Positions 51,301 through 63,200 of a DNA stretch of 64,000 bases are shown here, piece by piece. The stretch lies in NCBI GenBank assembly GCA_021613335.1, contig JAJTWR010000065.1, positions 175,493-239,492 on the forward strand, in the 5' to 3' direction. This DNA is from Whitmania pigra. Its lineage: Eukaryota; Annelida; Clitellata; Hirudinida; Haemopidae. Positions within the stretch are counted from its first letter, which is position 1. Every line of letters starts with the position of its first letter. A program made the position numbers and the translations under genes. The notes beneath the pieces were generated by a model, which was not told the DNA's origin, made no database searches, and saw only the letters and a program-made list of their open reading frames with translations.

Positions 51301-51553
51301 TTCACATATGTATTATTATAAGCGTACATTTTCCAGCAACACGAGAAATGAGACTTGCTCGTCATTCTTTCTTGGATGAATATTTGAAGTACTTATATGT
51401 CGCTGTTCCAATCCTTACGCTTTTCTTTGTTTTGATTTGTCGGTTAGTCGTATTAAATAAAATAGGAATGAATTCCTTAACACGTAATCGAACTTTGTTT
51501 CTGTTTTGTAATGAAGCGCCTCTGGAAGAGCAACTGATGAACGTTCTTACTAG
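38675..51553 (+). CDS. Gene E: F5/8C-like, WSC x2, EGF-like single-pass membrane protein
   Basis: Eleven exons join in frame to 439 residues: 38675-38744, 38883-39071, 39435-39647, 39717-39856, 42925-43051, 43369-43502, 50527-50662, 50759-50893, 51179-51211, 51337-51442 and 51517-51553. A signal peptide (VVFTIIYLLEMLIWLTG) precedes the F5/8C-like domain (residues 24-157; INVALSKSGSYC, IDDLFDN, MRVNC, LAEIEVHSLG). The WSC domains are residues 158-246 (YRGCYKYFG, CEGNKFCGG) and 247-336 (FYGCFRTG, YCGE). The EGF-like module ends CGSRCKEGFTGEYC. A 33-bp mini-exon adds DENMIRGEKNL before the transmembrane helix (YLYVAVPILTLFFVLIC). The tail is ASGRATDERSY. Skipping the mini-exon keeps the frame (428 residues). 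Two introns carry large retroelement insertions, yet all exons and splice signals look intact. Confidence 0.85.
41545..42060 (-). mobile_element. LINE 3' end inside the rearranged Gypsy element
   Basis: On the minus strand 42001-41621 encodes a CR1-like C-terminus (LEHRRLIYDLCLCRKMLH, then TRLHFFTNRIAKPWNCLP). It ends in a T-rich tail (A-rich on its own strand) at about 41560-41600. It separates the gag leader from the pol remnants of the surrounding element. Confidence 0.7.
42374..42478 (-). mobile_element. tRNA-Glu-like SINE inside a Gypsy LTR
   Basis: It matches 28913-29036, with a deletion of about 15 bp in the middle. It is inserted next to a (GA)n tract (42302-42365) in the LTR of the rearranged element. 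Confidence 0.65.
45302..46045 (-). CDS. Integrase C-terminal part of the 45210-49680 Gypsy element
   Basis: It continues the pol frame beyond the nonsense codon near 46109. It holds the last part of the integrase core, a GPY/F-like chromatin-proximal region (NENDLVWAKDFRSG to NQLRPRY) and a Glu/Gln-rich end that runs into the LTR. No independent function is expected. Confidence 0.75.
   Translation of the reverse strand: MKNQGPALEVLQTFLLSYRSTPCVSSPGGKSPAENFLGRQLRTRISLLKPSDEPGKFRDKKMETQFNKHHGTKTKVFNENDLVWAKDFRSGHQRWAPAEILFRRGERIFDVALDGHVWMRHANQLRPRYTPLATRQFLDESGLLESQWKQDRNCEDQVEDEDLQGEDLVSLQNSKEEILPNVSESSEKQQKQRPQRTRHSQKKTCRRTLEEILWRRLGGRCWDDCKIILLSQGNIITIQRLWNASPI
46109..48925 (-). CDS. Gag end and pol of the 45210-49680 Gypsy element
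   Basis: The 938-residue frame begins inside gag. It has a zinc knuckle (CFLCGGPHFKNKC), a protease (LLDTGADVSLM), RT (AAYLDDIIVTG), RNase H (VAADASEYGLGAVISH) and an integrase HHCC zinc-binding region (HPGINRMKALARAYVYW ... CQSCQ). It also covers the first two acidic residues of the DDE core (HIDFAGPL and VTDNGTQF). A nonsense codon at its low-coordinate end stops translation before the catalytic glutamate. The same frame continues in the next entry, so the element is recently inactivated. Confidence 0.88.
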   Translation of the reverse strand: MMAFRAPELEDFRRHLLNKLDESDEVTLQELANIYRVIKSAKDDPKALAVPTAINTVGRREQNFTRKNAPKKVMKTPSCFLCGGPHFKNKCPQNKERRKFSRRREINTVDAGSQPHLIISVKGKSFKFLLDTGADVSLMSYCSWVRIGSPNLKQTDIVLRTANGSELKVHGELEVEFIVRDKLGNITNGKGNCYVTDGSDICGMPWIQQLPEMSRAVDNYRTCRSVEIDSRKDMEKLKEQYKEIFSSGLGLCRVTKAKLSIKPDAQPVFRKKRPVPFMDLARLDEEINRLKGEGIITQVDYSKWAAPIVVVKKANGSIRLCGDYSTGLNDSLLLHQHPLPTPDDIYTKLNGGTLFTQIDLADAYLQVEVEENSKEMLTINTHRGLFRYNRLPFGVKSAPGIFQQIIDSMIAGLQGVAAYLDDIIVTGRTFEEHTANLEALFKRILKYGFHFRLDKCNFFMPRIKYLGFCIDAAGRHPDPDKIAAITEMPAPRNVEQVRSFLGLLNHYGAFIKNMRELRAPLDALLKKDVKFKWSTECQVAFEKAKKTLTSNLALTHFDPSKEIIVAADASEYGLGAVISHKFLDGSEKAIFHASRALTDAERNYGQVEKEGLAIVFAVRKFHRYICGRRFKLLTDRKPLLAIYRSKKGIPGYTASRLQRWCLILQRYDFNIEYCKTTNFGQADALSRLIMKQVAPQEDQVIAKIEVDVSSVFHVSLGKLPVTSTKVIEETKNDEVLNQLMNCLSNGKWPYKMSSGLSRFYAIRQALSIHSECLFYGNRVVIPKSLQREVLGTLHEGHPGINRMKALARAYVYWTNINNDIEDLVKSCQSCQEAAKNPVKAPLCSWPKENKPWDRIHIDFAGPLEGRMYMILVDAYSKWPEIYDMVTSNTHATIRQLRQTFAQFGFPKTVVTDNGTQFTAHEFKNFCEHHGIIHIRSPP
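49020..49472 (-). CDS. Gag N-terminal part of the 45210-49680 Gypsy element
   Basis: The 150-residue frame starts near the primer-binding site, with a Glu/Arg-rich helix (residues about 18-45) followed by capsid-like sequence (FETWFQRFESSIS, VDLLVSLLDSNSYAQF). It ends at RRRLKCL. The same KCL codons reappear about 85 bp further on at the start of the next frame, so a short insertion seems to interrupt gag. Confidence 0.75.
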   Translation of the reverse strand: MKITDPIEKLLQFMITRDEKYAEERRQEEEKRREEMLMLIREFCNQKGNSDVLYHNVCKKIGKLTHDPEANNFETWFQRFESSISSQSFHRDSEKVDLLVSLLDSNSYAQFSARISPKPPSEMSCEEIVKVLRDLFSPKKTLFRRRLKCL

Positions 51554-52018
51554 CCAGACGTATACTGATGAGGCTGATGGAATTTTAACGTGCAACAACA
51601 ATAAATATGGATGCAAGGCTTACAAAATTAAAGTAATCATCAGCTTCTAGGTACTTCAGAATAGGATTTCATTCATTTCACTAGAAAAAATCGGATAATA
51701 TAAATAGATCTTGTCGATCATGCAATACCCTTTGCGTCAGGGTAAATGTGAGAAAAATTAGTGATGCCACTTCCTAAATAGTTCACATCAAAATATTTAT
51801 TTTGTTATACTTATTTATTTGGTCTGAAAAAATGTATTTGTGATATCAACCGAGCATCTCATCTAAAAATCATTTTGAAATCAATGAAAACATTTTGATT
51901 TTATTATTGATTTTAATCAATCATTAATAAACCCTTTAACAAACCTGAAAGTCAAAAGAACAAAAGTATGATTCAAGAAAAATTCATATTAACAACTCAT
52001 TACATCCTAATAAGATAT

Positions 52019-52270
52019 TGAAATAACCCGCGGGGTCCGCAAATTAACAAGTTAACTAATAAGTTTATTAGAGCAAGTATTCAGTTAACGGAACTAAATA
52101 ACGGAAGTTAAGTGTTTAAGGATTTGAGGTACTCAAGGACGCAAATGGATATTTGGGCTTTTGAGTTGTCTGGACTGGTCTCGTTGTGTTATAATGTTTT
52201 GACTACCCAGAAAAACACACTGAATATAATTCTAATTAAATAATTAATTAATAATTATTTATCTAATTAA
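52019..52270 (+). mobile_element. Solo LTR, 'TGAAATAACC' family, 3' end dissolved in AT-rich sequence
   Basis: It starts TGAAATAACCCGCGGGGTCC and shares the GATATTTGGGCTTTTGAG block with the other copies. The expected TTTACAACA end is missing; the sequence runs into TTAATTAAT repeats from about 52235. Confidence 0.7.
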
Positions 52271-53200
52271 TTATAAAATAAATTAATCTAATTAAATAAT
52301 CAATAATTAATTAATTATTATTTAATAATTTAATTAATTAATAATATTTAATAATTTAATTAATAATTATTTAATTAATAATTAATAATTATTATTTATA
52401 TTATTATATTTATATATTTACAGTTATTACAATTATTATTAATTAATTAATTAATTGTTAATTAATTTATTATTAATTATTAATAGATTGGGTAATAATT
52501 ATTAATTATTAGTTAGGTAATGATTAATAGTTAATTAATAATTAATAAATAATTAATACTGAATTAATTATTAATGCACTGTTATTTATATTATTATATA
52601 TATTTATAGTTAGTATAATTATTAATTAATTAATTGATTATTAATTATTAATAGATTTGGTTATAATTATTAATTATTAATTAGGTAATTGATTATTATT
52701 AAATTATTACTTATTAATTAATTAAATTATTTATTAATAATAAATTAATAATTATTATGTATAATAAAATTAAATTAATTATGTATTATTAAGCCAATTA
52801 TTATTAATTATTTAATTATTTATTAATAATAAATTAATAATTATTATGTATAATAAAATTAAATTAATTATGTATTATTAAGCCAATTATTATTAATTAT
52901 TTAATTATTTATTAATAATTAATTTTTTATTAATTTTTTATTAATTTTTAATTTATCATTATTAATTATTATAATAATAATAATAATAATTAATTTATAA
53001 AGCGCCGTGTGCATAGCGTCAGAGGCGCCTTGTATATTATGTATATAATGTTTAATTTATTATCAATAATTAATTATTTTACTGTTTTAAATAATTAATT
53101 AATACTGATAATTGATTAATTAATTATTAATTATTAACTTAATTAAGCGTATATCCTTTATTATTAATTATATCCTTAATTATGAATAATTAAATTTTGT
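52235..53200. repeat. Extreme AT-rich (TTAATTAAT)-type low-complexity block
   Basis: Almost only A and T for nearly 1 kb. A direct tandem duplication of about 85 bp containing TATTATTAAGCCAATTATTA is visible at about 52735-52915. A short piece with AGCGCC...GGCGCC near 52998-53030 matches the SINE/LINE tail seen at 2100 and 5870. The block lies between genes E and F. Confidence 0.85.
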
Positions 53201-54268
53201 TTTGGTCTATGATTTATTCGTAATCTATGATTTATGCAGATTCTTGACCTTCAGGAAAAGTACAAATGAATTAAAATCTCAGACTCTTTCTTGTTTCATT
53301 CCATCACCTTCAAGTATAATTGAACATCGATCAGCAACAATAGATACAATCATATTGTTATTTAAAAATAAATTTCATCAATGGTTAGAAATTTTAAAGA
53401 TATAAGAAAAGCTCTTTTACAGTTCATGTTTGCTTGTAACTGATAGACAAATGTTTTCACCAACCTTTAGTTCAGAATGAAAGTCGATTAATGCATTTTT
53501 CACCAATAAAAATGTAAAATCTTTTAAATATTGCGTTACGAGTCTTTTCAAAACTTGAAGAATTATTTATCAGAGGATTGCACTTCTTCCTAATTTATCG
53601 CTTCCAGTTTTACTCAGCGTTCGTTTGCCGTAACCAATCACAGATTCATTTTTCGCTTGCAAGATGGAATGAAACGTAGTGGCACATTGGAACAGCTCAA
53701 CCATTTCTATGTCATAAGGACTATTTTTTTTTGTCTCTCGCCAACCCTTTCTCCTCAGATATGCCTTTCAAAAATCCCAAAATCGCTATTTTATTGAACA
53801 AATGCAAAACTAATTTTTGAACGATGTTTAAACCAAAATTTAAACGATGCAATTTGAACACTGCAACACATTCTTTGCATCTGACTATTGGTAGCATAAC
53901 TTAAAGTACTGGAGTCGTAATAGTACGTAGCTCTTACAGCTCGGTCAAGCTAAGTTAAAAACTCTAGATATGAATCAAATATTGAATCATTCTAAAACAT
54001 AAAATAATATTTGTTAAGAGGCATGAGAATTGCAGTTAAATTAAATAATTAAATATTTGAGCATTTATATATAACAACATTTTTGAAAAAAAAAACGTCA
54101 TTCAAAAAAGAAAGAAAAAACACAACAAACAAACGCTGTGTGCTGGCTGAGAGAATGGATTCTCATAGATATAAATACGTCAATAACCCAATCGACCAAT
54201 TGAAATATTAACACCTATATTATTCTATCTTCAATACTGCTCGATGATACATTATCATCAGCATCAGC
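53201..54268. other. 5' flank of gene F, no gene seen
   Basis: AT-rich sequence with no exon of the family and no named repeat. It should contain the promoter of gene F. A short ATCAGCATCAGC repeat just precedes the start codon. Confidence 0.4.
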
Positions 54269-57200
54269 ATGACATTCTTCTTTGCTTATAGATTAGTGAT
54301 GTTTCTGTCTATATTTTCAGGTTAATACATTTTGTCTGTTTCTAGTTTTAATGACAGGGCATCAAAAGCATAGTGTAGATATTATATCATACCATTTGCG
54401 CAGTCGAGATCACATCATATTGTTGTAAACTTAGATTTTTGGAAATTAATTAAGTTTATATTGCTAAAATAATTAAATTTATAAGTAATTATATTCGGCA
54501 TCTTTTTCGGGGACGTGGGATCTGTTATTGCTACAGAAAAGCATTCTCGATATTCACCTGATATTCAGCGAGAATCCAAACAACTTAGAAGCAAATATCC
54601 ATTTGCATCTTCTAAGTACCTGAATTCCTTAAACTCTTACCTTCGATTATTCAGTTCCGTTAACTGAATACTTGCTTAATAAACTTACTCTAAAACTTAC
54701 TAGTTCCCGGACCCCAGGTTATTTCAATATTCAGAGTTACCATTAGCGGTCAAAAAAATGATGCAAAAACATTAGAAATAAATATAAACAAAACCAAATT
54801 ACTCGCTTGAATCAAATAATCGGTTACTTATTGTTGCATCGTCTATAAAATGCAGACTCTAAAATTTAAAAGACAATTTTTCCGATCTTGCAGAATCAAC
54901 CGCTGTGAACGTCGCGTTGGGAAAATCAGGTCTCTTTTGTAATAAGATCCCAGTTTCTGAGAAGTTGTTTGACGGGAATCTGACAACGAACGAATATGTA
55001 ATGCCCGGGGGATTGCCTGCGGAATGCCCACGTTCTTATTTGAATATCAAATTGGTGAAGTATTACAACGTGCAATATGTCAAAATATTCACTGGTCCAG
55101 GTCAGCACTGTGAAAGTTACACAACTATGGATATTTTTTGTTTGTTTGTTAGTAGCGCAGGAAAAATCGTGGGCATTTTTTCTTTTTCTGATGAGTATTA
55201 CAATGTTGTTATTAGTCGTAAACTTAGATTATATTTAAATTGTTGATTTGTGGAATGGCCCATGAGAAAACAAGAAGATGTAATTTTGTATGGCTTTAAA
55301 AACTCTAAGTTGTGCTAAATACTTCATGCGGTGTTCTATTTATCATTTGAAAATATTTACCAACTTGATTATTATCCAGAACTTAAAGGTGAACTAGATA
55401 ATTTAGAAGTTTATTATATCAAAGAATTGCAATTCGAATTTTGTGCGGATTATGCACGTCGTGTTCCACCCTCGAGTGAAATTAGAATTAATTGTGCATA
55501 CTCGAGCCAGTTATACGCAGAGATGCAGGTGAAGCTACGTCGAGCAGTTGGATTTGATATCGCCGAGGTTGAAGTTCACAGCTTAAGTAAGTGATATCTT
55601 TTGTTTGAGTCAGATATAGAGATGTAAAAAAACATGTTTTTTTGGTCCAAGTTTTTTTTTTATGTGTTTTTTATGGTTTGTTTTTATTGTTTCTTTATGT
55701 TTTTTTTGTTTTTTTTTTAATTTGTTGAAAAGTGATGGTTCATGATTAGTTAAACAAGTTTATTGCAACATAAGTAAAAATTAATACAAAACTAGAGCAT
55801 CAGTGCTAATTTAAATCAAGTTCTGAGTCCATATCACCAAATAGTCTTCTGCTTCAGAGTTGTAATTACCTTCTGAAGAAGCTTACAGCTTTAAGTTTTT
55901 GGGAATAAAAACCAGTTTTGTAGCCCTATTTGTAGTGAGTTGGTTCCGTTTATCATTTTGGATAAATGAATGCACTGAAACACTGGGTATACTTAAGGAA
56001 GACTTTAACAAGTTATTCAAATGGGCAGAAGATTGGCAGATGCTTTTCAACGTAAGCAAATGCTCCATTATGCATATGGGATGCAAAAACACGAAAGTTG
56101 AATATGTATTTGGAGGAGGCATTCTGGAGCAATCTAATCATGAAAGGGATCTGGGGGTAATAATGCAGAACAATGGAAAAGCATCTCAACAGTGCATGGA
56201 AGTTGCTAAAAAAGCAAAGAGAGTACTTGGAATGATAAAGAGAACATTAGTGAGTAGGGACAAGTATGTAATACTAAGATTTTATAAGGCATTAGTAATC
56301 TGAGTACTGTGTGCAAGTGTGGAACCCTCATTTGAGAAAGGATGTAGAAGTGTTGGAAAGAGTACAAAAAAGGCAACCAGGATGATAGAAGGTTTTGGAA
56401 AGCTGAGTTACGAGGAAAAATTAAGTAGATGTAAATTAACAACTCTGGAAAAGAGAAGAAATAGAGGGGGCCTCATCGAGGCATTCAAAATGTTATCAGG
56501 AAGGGAAGGCCTTTTGCCTGAACAGTTTTTCGAAGCCACAAAAAGTTCCACTACCAGAAAGGCATTGAGAAATTTAAAAAATAATTATTTCAGGACAAGG
56601 GTGGTTTCTTTAGAACATCAAAACTTCATTTTCAAAGTTATAAATTTTTTTTTATTTTTATGTTTTTTTGTGTTTTTTTTTGTTATGAAATATTTCAAAA
56701 AGAACAAAACATTTTGAAATTAAACAACTGAAATATTTCACGCTCACATCTCTAGTCAGATATCAATCGATAGCTAATCTAATCGTTACCAAGATCTAGG
56801 ACGGAGTCTCTAAAAAGGACGTCGTTGCTAAGGAATATTTAATTAGGGATTTTAATAATTAAAGATTCTTGTTTAGCAATTGATCAAATTAAGTTCTAAT
56901 TGTTAGCTGCAGAAACAGACGACTTCCTATTGATTTATCGCGGTTGTTTTAGTAATATTACGGCGGACGTTTTTAAGCTTGACTGGGAGGCATGTCAGAG
57001 AAAATGCTTTGCGGAAGAACATAATTTTGCTGCCATAAAGGTACAATGACTGGCAGAGTTTGATAATTTCTCATTTGTTATTACCCATTAATGATGGCAT
57101 TCACATTGAATTTCCACCTAATTACTGACTATAACATGTTTGCTAAACATTGATAAATTATGAACAATAACCTAACTATGTCCGTTATTAAATGGATGTT

Positions 57201-60200
57201 ATTACATCTTGACGTTGGCAAATAAAATTTAAAAAAAACAAATTGATTTTTTTAATAAATTGATAGCTGATTTTAACAGGGAAACAGCCTTTGTGTCTGC
57301 ACGGATTATGTAGCAGAAGAATTCCAGGTTGATGATAGTTATTGCGACATAATATGTGAAGTAGGCCACAGGGGCTGTGGAGGCGAAAACAGCTTTTCAG
57401 TTTACATGAGTAAGTATGTCAATATTATTTTTTAATCAGTAAATAGTAGTATACTCAGTTAAGATTATTGTTTGCTAATCGTTGAAGAACGCGCACTTCA
57501 TTTGAAGAGACTTAATTTATCTTAATAATTTTAAATTATAATTAAATTACAGTCAGAATTGCATTGCCACATTACGACGGATGTTACTTTGTTACTAACG
57601 ATTTCGTTAACGATGGACAAAAGTTGGAAAACGCAACAATTGGGAAATGCTTGCAGCTTTGCGACGATAAACATTTCGCCGTAATGATGGTTATTAAAAT
57701 GGAATACCACATATATAGAATAATATAACTAATAATTAACTACATTAGTAATTGATACGTACTTTACGTTTGAATAATATTTAAAAACACTTTAAATATT
57801 CAACAATTAAGTTCACTGCAATAATTTGCAAGAATTGTTATCAATGTACACTGAAAAATAATACATAATATAAACCAAATTGTTGGATAATACGAATAAT
57901 GTAGTTAATATAATGAAATACATAATGAATTTATAAGATAATTGATTAATATCCACATAAACAAATAATTAAATTTAAATGTATCATCTTCAGCCGCTAA
58001 TAAAAATCTTTTGTAATCCTAAAAATTTCTATGCAACTAAAAATACTATGTACAGTGTCCAATTAAAAAACTCATTATTTCATAATATAAATTTGTCTAA
58101 ATAAAATTAAATATAAAAATACACTTGATAAATGTTAACGATAAATGTAATTATACTTAAAGAAGGGAGAATACTGCATTTGTAGAGACACTACATTACC
58201 ATGGGATTATGTCAGGTCAACCGAGGGAACATGTTATTATACATGTCCCGGTAATAGGAAACACATTTGTGGTGGTAACCCATATGTTTCTGCTTATACA
58301 AGTATAAAGACATTTCATTCTACTTTGCGTTATTTATTTTAACAAACAATTTTAATAATTAATATTATATTATATAATTATAAAAATAATAATTTTAGTT
58401 ACCATATATTAATAATATTATGATAATTATATAATATAATATTAATTATTAAAATTATTATAATAATATTTCAAATATTCGTAAACAACATCGAGCGGGG
58501 TTCTCTTTTGTATCAACAAATTACTGCCTAATACGTGCTAAAATCAAAATTATATATATATCGGTAATTGAAATTATTGTTCTTCTGTGTCTATTGGCGT
58601 GTTGTTCATCGGTTTCTGTGCGCGTTCTACTAAATGCCCGCTATGTCTAAATCAATCACTTCGGAGAATCTTGAAATGATTCTGCTGAGAGTATTGGAGA
58701 AAAACAACGATTCGTTGAATGATACTCTCCAGAAAATGACTATCAATTTAGAAATGATGATGCAAAAAATGTTGGAGAAAAACAATGAAATGTTTGAAGG
58801 GATACTTGATAAGATGGCGGACATAACAAATAAAATCAATTCCGCACTACGATCCTTTAGAAATTCTATGTCAGATGTAACTAAAGTAATAATTGAATCC
58901 TTGGACAACGTTATGGATAAGTGTACGTCAAGATTGGAGGGCCTTGAAACAAAGGCAGGTGAATGGCAAGTTAGAGTCCACAACCCTTCCCGTCAGTGCA
59001 GTACCAGTTGAATCAGTGCAGGAGGCGATCTGGAGACTCACAGAAGAAAGAGAAGGAAAAAGGAAAAAAATGTCATTATCTGTGGTCTACCAAAAATCCC
59101 ACAACTTACTGACAAAGAACAAATATTTAACCACCAAACCAACAAAAAGACTCGTCGCTTGCACCCAAGAAATCCTACATCGAAAATCTATGTCACCCTT
59201 GCTTCATCTATCGAAGTGGATGATGTAATCCAATCAAGCATCCTCCTTCGCTCTTCTCCAGACCAGGCAATCAAAAATATTTTCATAAATCAAAACTTTA
59301 CCAAACTTTTCTGTTAATGAATGTTGGAATGTGTTTAGTGAATATATCCTTGATGCAATTAATACGTTTATACCACTAATAGTAAAGTCTAGAGCCCCAA
59401 ACAAAAATTCTCCTAAATGTTTAAACCGCCCAATCTAAAAAAAAAAAAATGAAATATTGGCAACAATGGAAGACAACAGGATATCATCATGATCTTAACA
59501 AATACAAACAGAATTAAAGTTTGCAAAAAAGTCTTGTCAAGCAATAAAACAAAGGCAAATACAGAAAGAGCTTGGTATGATGAAAAATGGAGCGACTGCG
59601 AAAGCTCTCAATGGCTCCTTCATGTCGCATGCTGTTTGTCGCCTGCAAACTTCGACTATGCGGGGCTCTCATTGGCCTTGTTATGTCGATCGCCTCCACC
59701 CCAGTTTGCCTACAGCGGTCATGCAAGCTCTCAGTGGCTTCTTCACACCGCCTTAATATATGCAAACTGGGCCTTATAATTTCTTTGTAGCGGCAGCCGG
59801 AGATAGAAATTTTCGGGACTCGACCGCGGGTCTTTTAATGCTACATGAACAGCGTCATTTGATAATATATTAATAATATTATTATTATTTGTTATGAACA
59901 GGCAGCCACAGAGAGAGAGAGAGAGAGAGAGATAGAAAGGTAGCAAAGCAACCGGACTTTATTACACAATCATAATACTATACGCTGTAATGGACTAGCG
60001 TTCCAAAGACGTTGTATTGTACCGTATTTTCACCCATATTACACGCGTGTTATGTTCGATTTTACTTACCACGCACCCCCCTATGCGTGCTATAATCGTA
60101 TGCGTGTAGATTAAATTTACATGAATTTGATTTCCGACCAACAAAAAATAAAAACATTTAAATGATAGCACAGACTGTTGGTTGTTTTTGTAAAAGCTTT

Positions 60201-63200
60201 AGACTATATTTTTAATTTTAAATAGTTTATAATTGATTGGGCGTTAGTGCATTGCATAAAGAACTTTCGATATATGCTTACAGAAGCATGTGAAAAAACA
60301 TTCACGCTAATCATTGCTTTGTCCAGCTCTCGAATTTATGACGTCAACTTGAATTTAACATAAATTAATTGATGGTAACTATAGGAAACTTGTACGGTAT
60401 TGTACTTTTTTATGAATTTTCATCATAATTTTTCAACTCTTTGTTATTCATAATTATAATTGGAGCTAATATTTTCAGTTTGTGGGACAATGTTTTTTTC
60501 AGCACTGGTGGTTCAGACAGCTTTGGTTTGTGCTGTTTAATATTTTAATAGTCAAACATCACATGCATGGACTTATTGTAGCAAATGTCTTCAATCTCTT
60601 AATGGTCTTGCTATAAAAACTCTTTGAAACTTCTCAAAAGCATGGAACAAAATAGTTACAATCCTGGAAAACAAAATGGAAGTCTTAGCCCATTCTCTTG
60701 GAACTCATTATAAAGTTTAAAATTGGTAATTGCAATGAATTACCACCACTGCTTTGGCTTTTTCTGGTGATGAGTCACTTGATTTTCTACATTGCTATAA
60801 GAGAAATTCATGAAACCCATTGGATGGTATAAATTATATGCAGCTTTTGGCCACACTTTTATGTTATAGTTGATGCACTGTTTGAACCTCAACAATGCCA
60901 TACCTTCACAGTAAAGGTACAAATGCATAACTTCAGTATTTGCTTCAAGAATTGATCTCAATTTAATTAAAAAAAAACCTTGTTTTTTTCAATGCAATTA
61001 TCTATAAAAGTTATTGTACATGAGCTGCATTTCATCAATGATCAATGATCCATTTATGGTTCTTGAAAGGGAGACTTTAACCTTGAAATCTCATAAAATT
61101 TCATGTTATAATTGATATAGGGTTTGGACCTCAACAATGCTATACTTTCCATTGAAGCTGTGTCTCACAGCATGATGCATCTGATTTACTTCATCATCTG
61201 CTCCAAGAATTGATCTCAAATATTCAAAAATGTCTCTTAAGATTTGTACATTTAATGTTTTATTAACGTCTGCATAGCTAGATGATTAGGACGGTGCTCC
61301 CGCAGCGGGGTTTGAATCCCGTGCTGCCATCGTGAGTTTGTACATTTATACATTTAAAATGAAAATGCAAAGGGTCCGCTTAACAAGTCTCTGTGTCCCA
61401 TAACTCCCTATATATGGAAATCACATATTTTAAATGTACAAATTTTTAATTCCCTTTGCAGCGTGGAATTGGTTAACGAGTTCGTTACCGTCCTTTGAAG
61501 TATTGCTTCACTTTTGTCTTACAAATTATTATGCATAAACCATATGCATTCCAAAGTAGGAAGTTGATGCAAATCTTAAGATAAAAATAGTTTCGAGGAA
61601 GAATTGAAGAGAGAACGCAATATCCAAGCGACTCGTGACCAATTTCGGTCAATTGCAGCGAGCTCATGAATCGTTAACCAGTTCTTTGAAGTTTTTAAAC
61701 AATTTATTAACAGACAAAAATCAATCATAAGACCAATAATTATTCCTCATCATCAGCTAAGCCTTCAAATCCGTCAAAAGTCGAACATTCTTCATATTCA
61801 ATTTCGGCTCTTGCCGGATCGCAGGCTAGTTCAATGTCCGGGTGGTCACTTTACTCCTTTCCTGTAGACTTAATGCCAGCATTTCTAAAGCCACTCAGAA
61901 TCAAATCAGGCGACACTTTGTCCCATGCTCGTGCAACTCACGTGCATACCTCGGAATACAAGGCCTTCCTGTCTCGTCCAAACGGTGTATGAGTGTGTGC
62001 GTCATTCTGCATCCATTCCTCCCTCTCAGATCTGTCAATTTATCAACGATTTCTAATTGCAGTTTGGATGATAGACCACCCGGGATGATTGCAATGTGAC
62101 ATCCGCTTAAGTTGAGCATCTTCTTAACTGACTCCTTTTTATGAGCAGTCATTGCATTCATGATCAACCGCGAGCTCTTTGAAAAGAATCCCCGGTCTCG
62201 TTTGAGATTTCTGAAAACAGAGCTTCATGCTGAAAATTTTTTCGCATTGTCTCTTGAAAATCAATATTGGTTTTGACTTGGTGCCAGCCGCAAAGCATCC
62301 AAGTATGACTGTGAAACATGTCCGTTCGTAACCACTTGCTGTTATTGCCACAGTTCTGGCGCCAGATGCTTTCACTAGCGGGAATGTCACAAGCTATCTC
62401 TTCCTTTGTTCCAAGACCCATAGCTTTAGATCAGACTCTAACTTTGGCCATTTCGCATTTTGGCCAAGGCATGCACGTTTTCTCAGGTTCAGTTTCTCAA
62501 GCAATCATTCCTTCTTTCTGCATTCGCGAACCGACACTTCATTAACGTTGAACTCCCAAGCAGCTGCTCTGTTACCTTTGTCTTTTGCTCTAGAAATGAC
62601 TTGAAGCTTGTAGGCAACAGTGTACGAGTTACGTTTATCAGCCACTTTCTTAACGACGTCGATATTTCAATCTATTTATTTGATTATAGTCCGTTATTAG
62701 CATGACTAAGATGATTTTGACTTATATTTCAATCAAGAGCACTTCTATCTATATATCACTGTATTTATCACTTCAAGTATCGGCCGCTCAGCCAACGGAA
62801 GATTTTTTTACAACTTTTATATTTGATTGTTTTATATATTAGAAACTGCTTCAATTTAATATTTTAATGTATATAATTTTAATTTAAATGTTAAATTATT
62901 TTAGCCATAAGAAAAAAAAGCGTCTATTGGTGCGTGGTATAATCGTTTGCGTGTTTTATAAGTGATTTTTTATATAAATTGGAAAAATTGCGTGTTGTAT
63001 TCGTCCGCGTGTTAAATTCGTCTGCGTGTTTATTTCGTAAAAATACGGTAATTACATTGCTTTGAGACAAATATATAATTTTGCAATCATCCCAACATTA
63101 TTATTATTACTCAATAAAAGAAATAATAATCCGTTCAAATAACTAAAAATTTCATGCATAAGTAACCACTTTGTTAAATATCTTTTTTGTATAATTAATT

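Larger units (their letters stand above)
60022..63048 (-). mobile_element. Pogo/Tigger-like DNA transposon, 3.0 kb
   Basis: It has terminal inverted repeats CCGTATTTT at both ends and a TA target duplication (60020-60021, 63049-63050). Further repeats of ACGCGTGTTA-type units lie just inside the ends. The minus strand between about 62620 and 61840 carries pieces of a CENP-B/pogo-type DDE transposase. The element inserted into a solo LTR in the long intron of gene F. Confidence 0.85.
59890..63097. mobile_element. Solo LTR (176-bp Gypsy family) split by a Tigger element
   Basis: 59890-60019 and 63049-63097 together reconstitute one LTR matching 45210-45385, from TGTTATG to CCCAACA. It is flanked by the 5-bp duplication TTATT (59885-59889, 63098-63102). 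The middle is the DNA transposon listed next. Confidence 0.85.
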
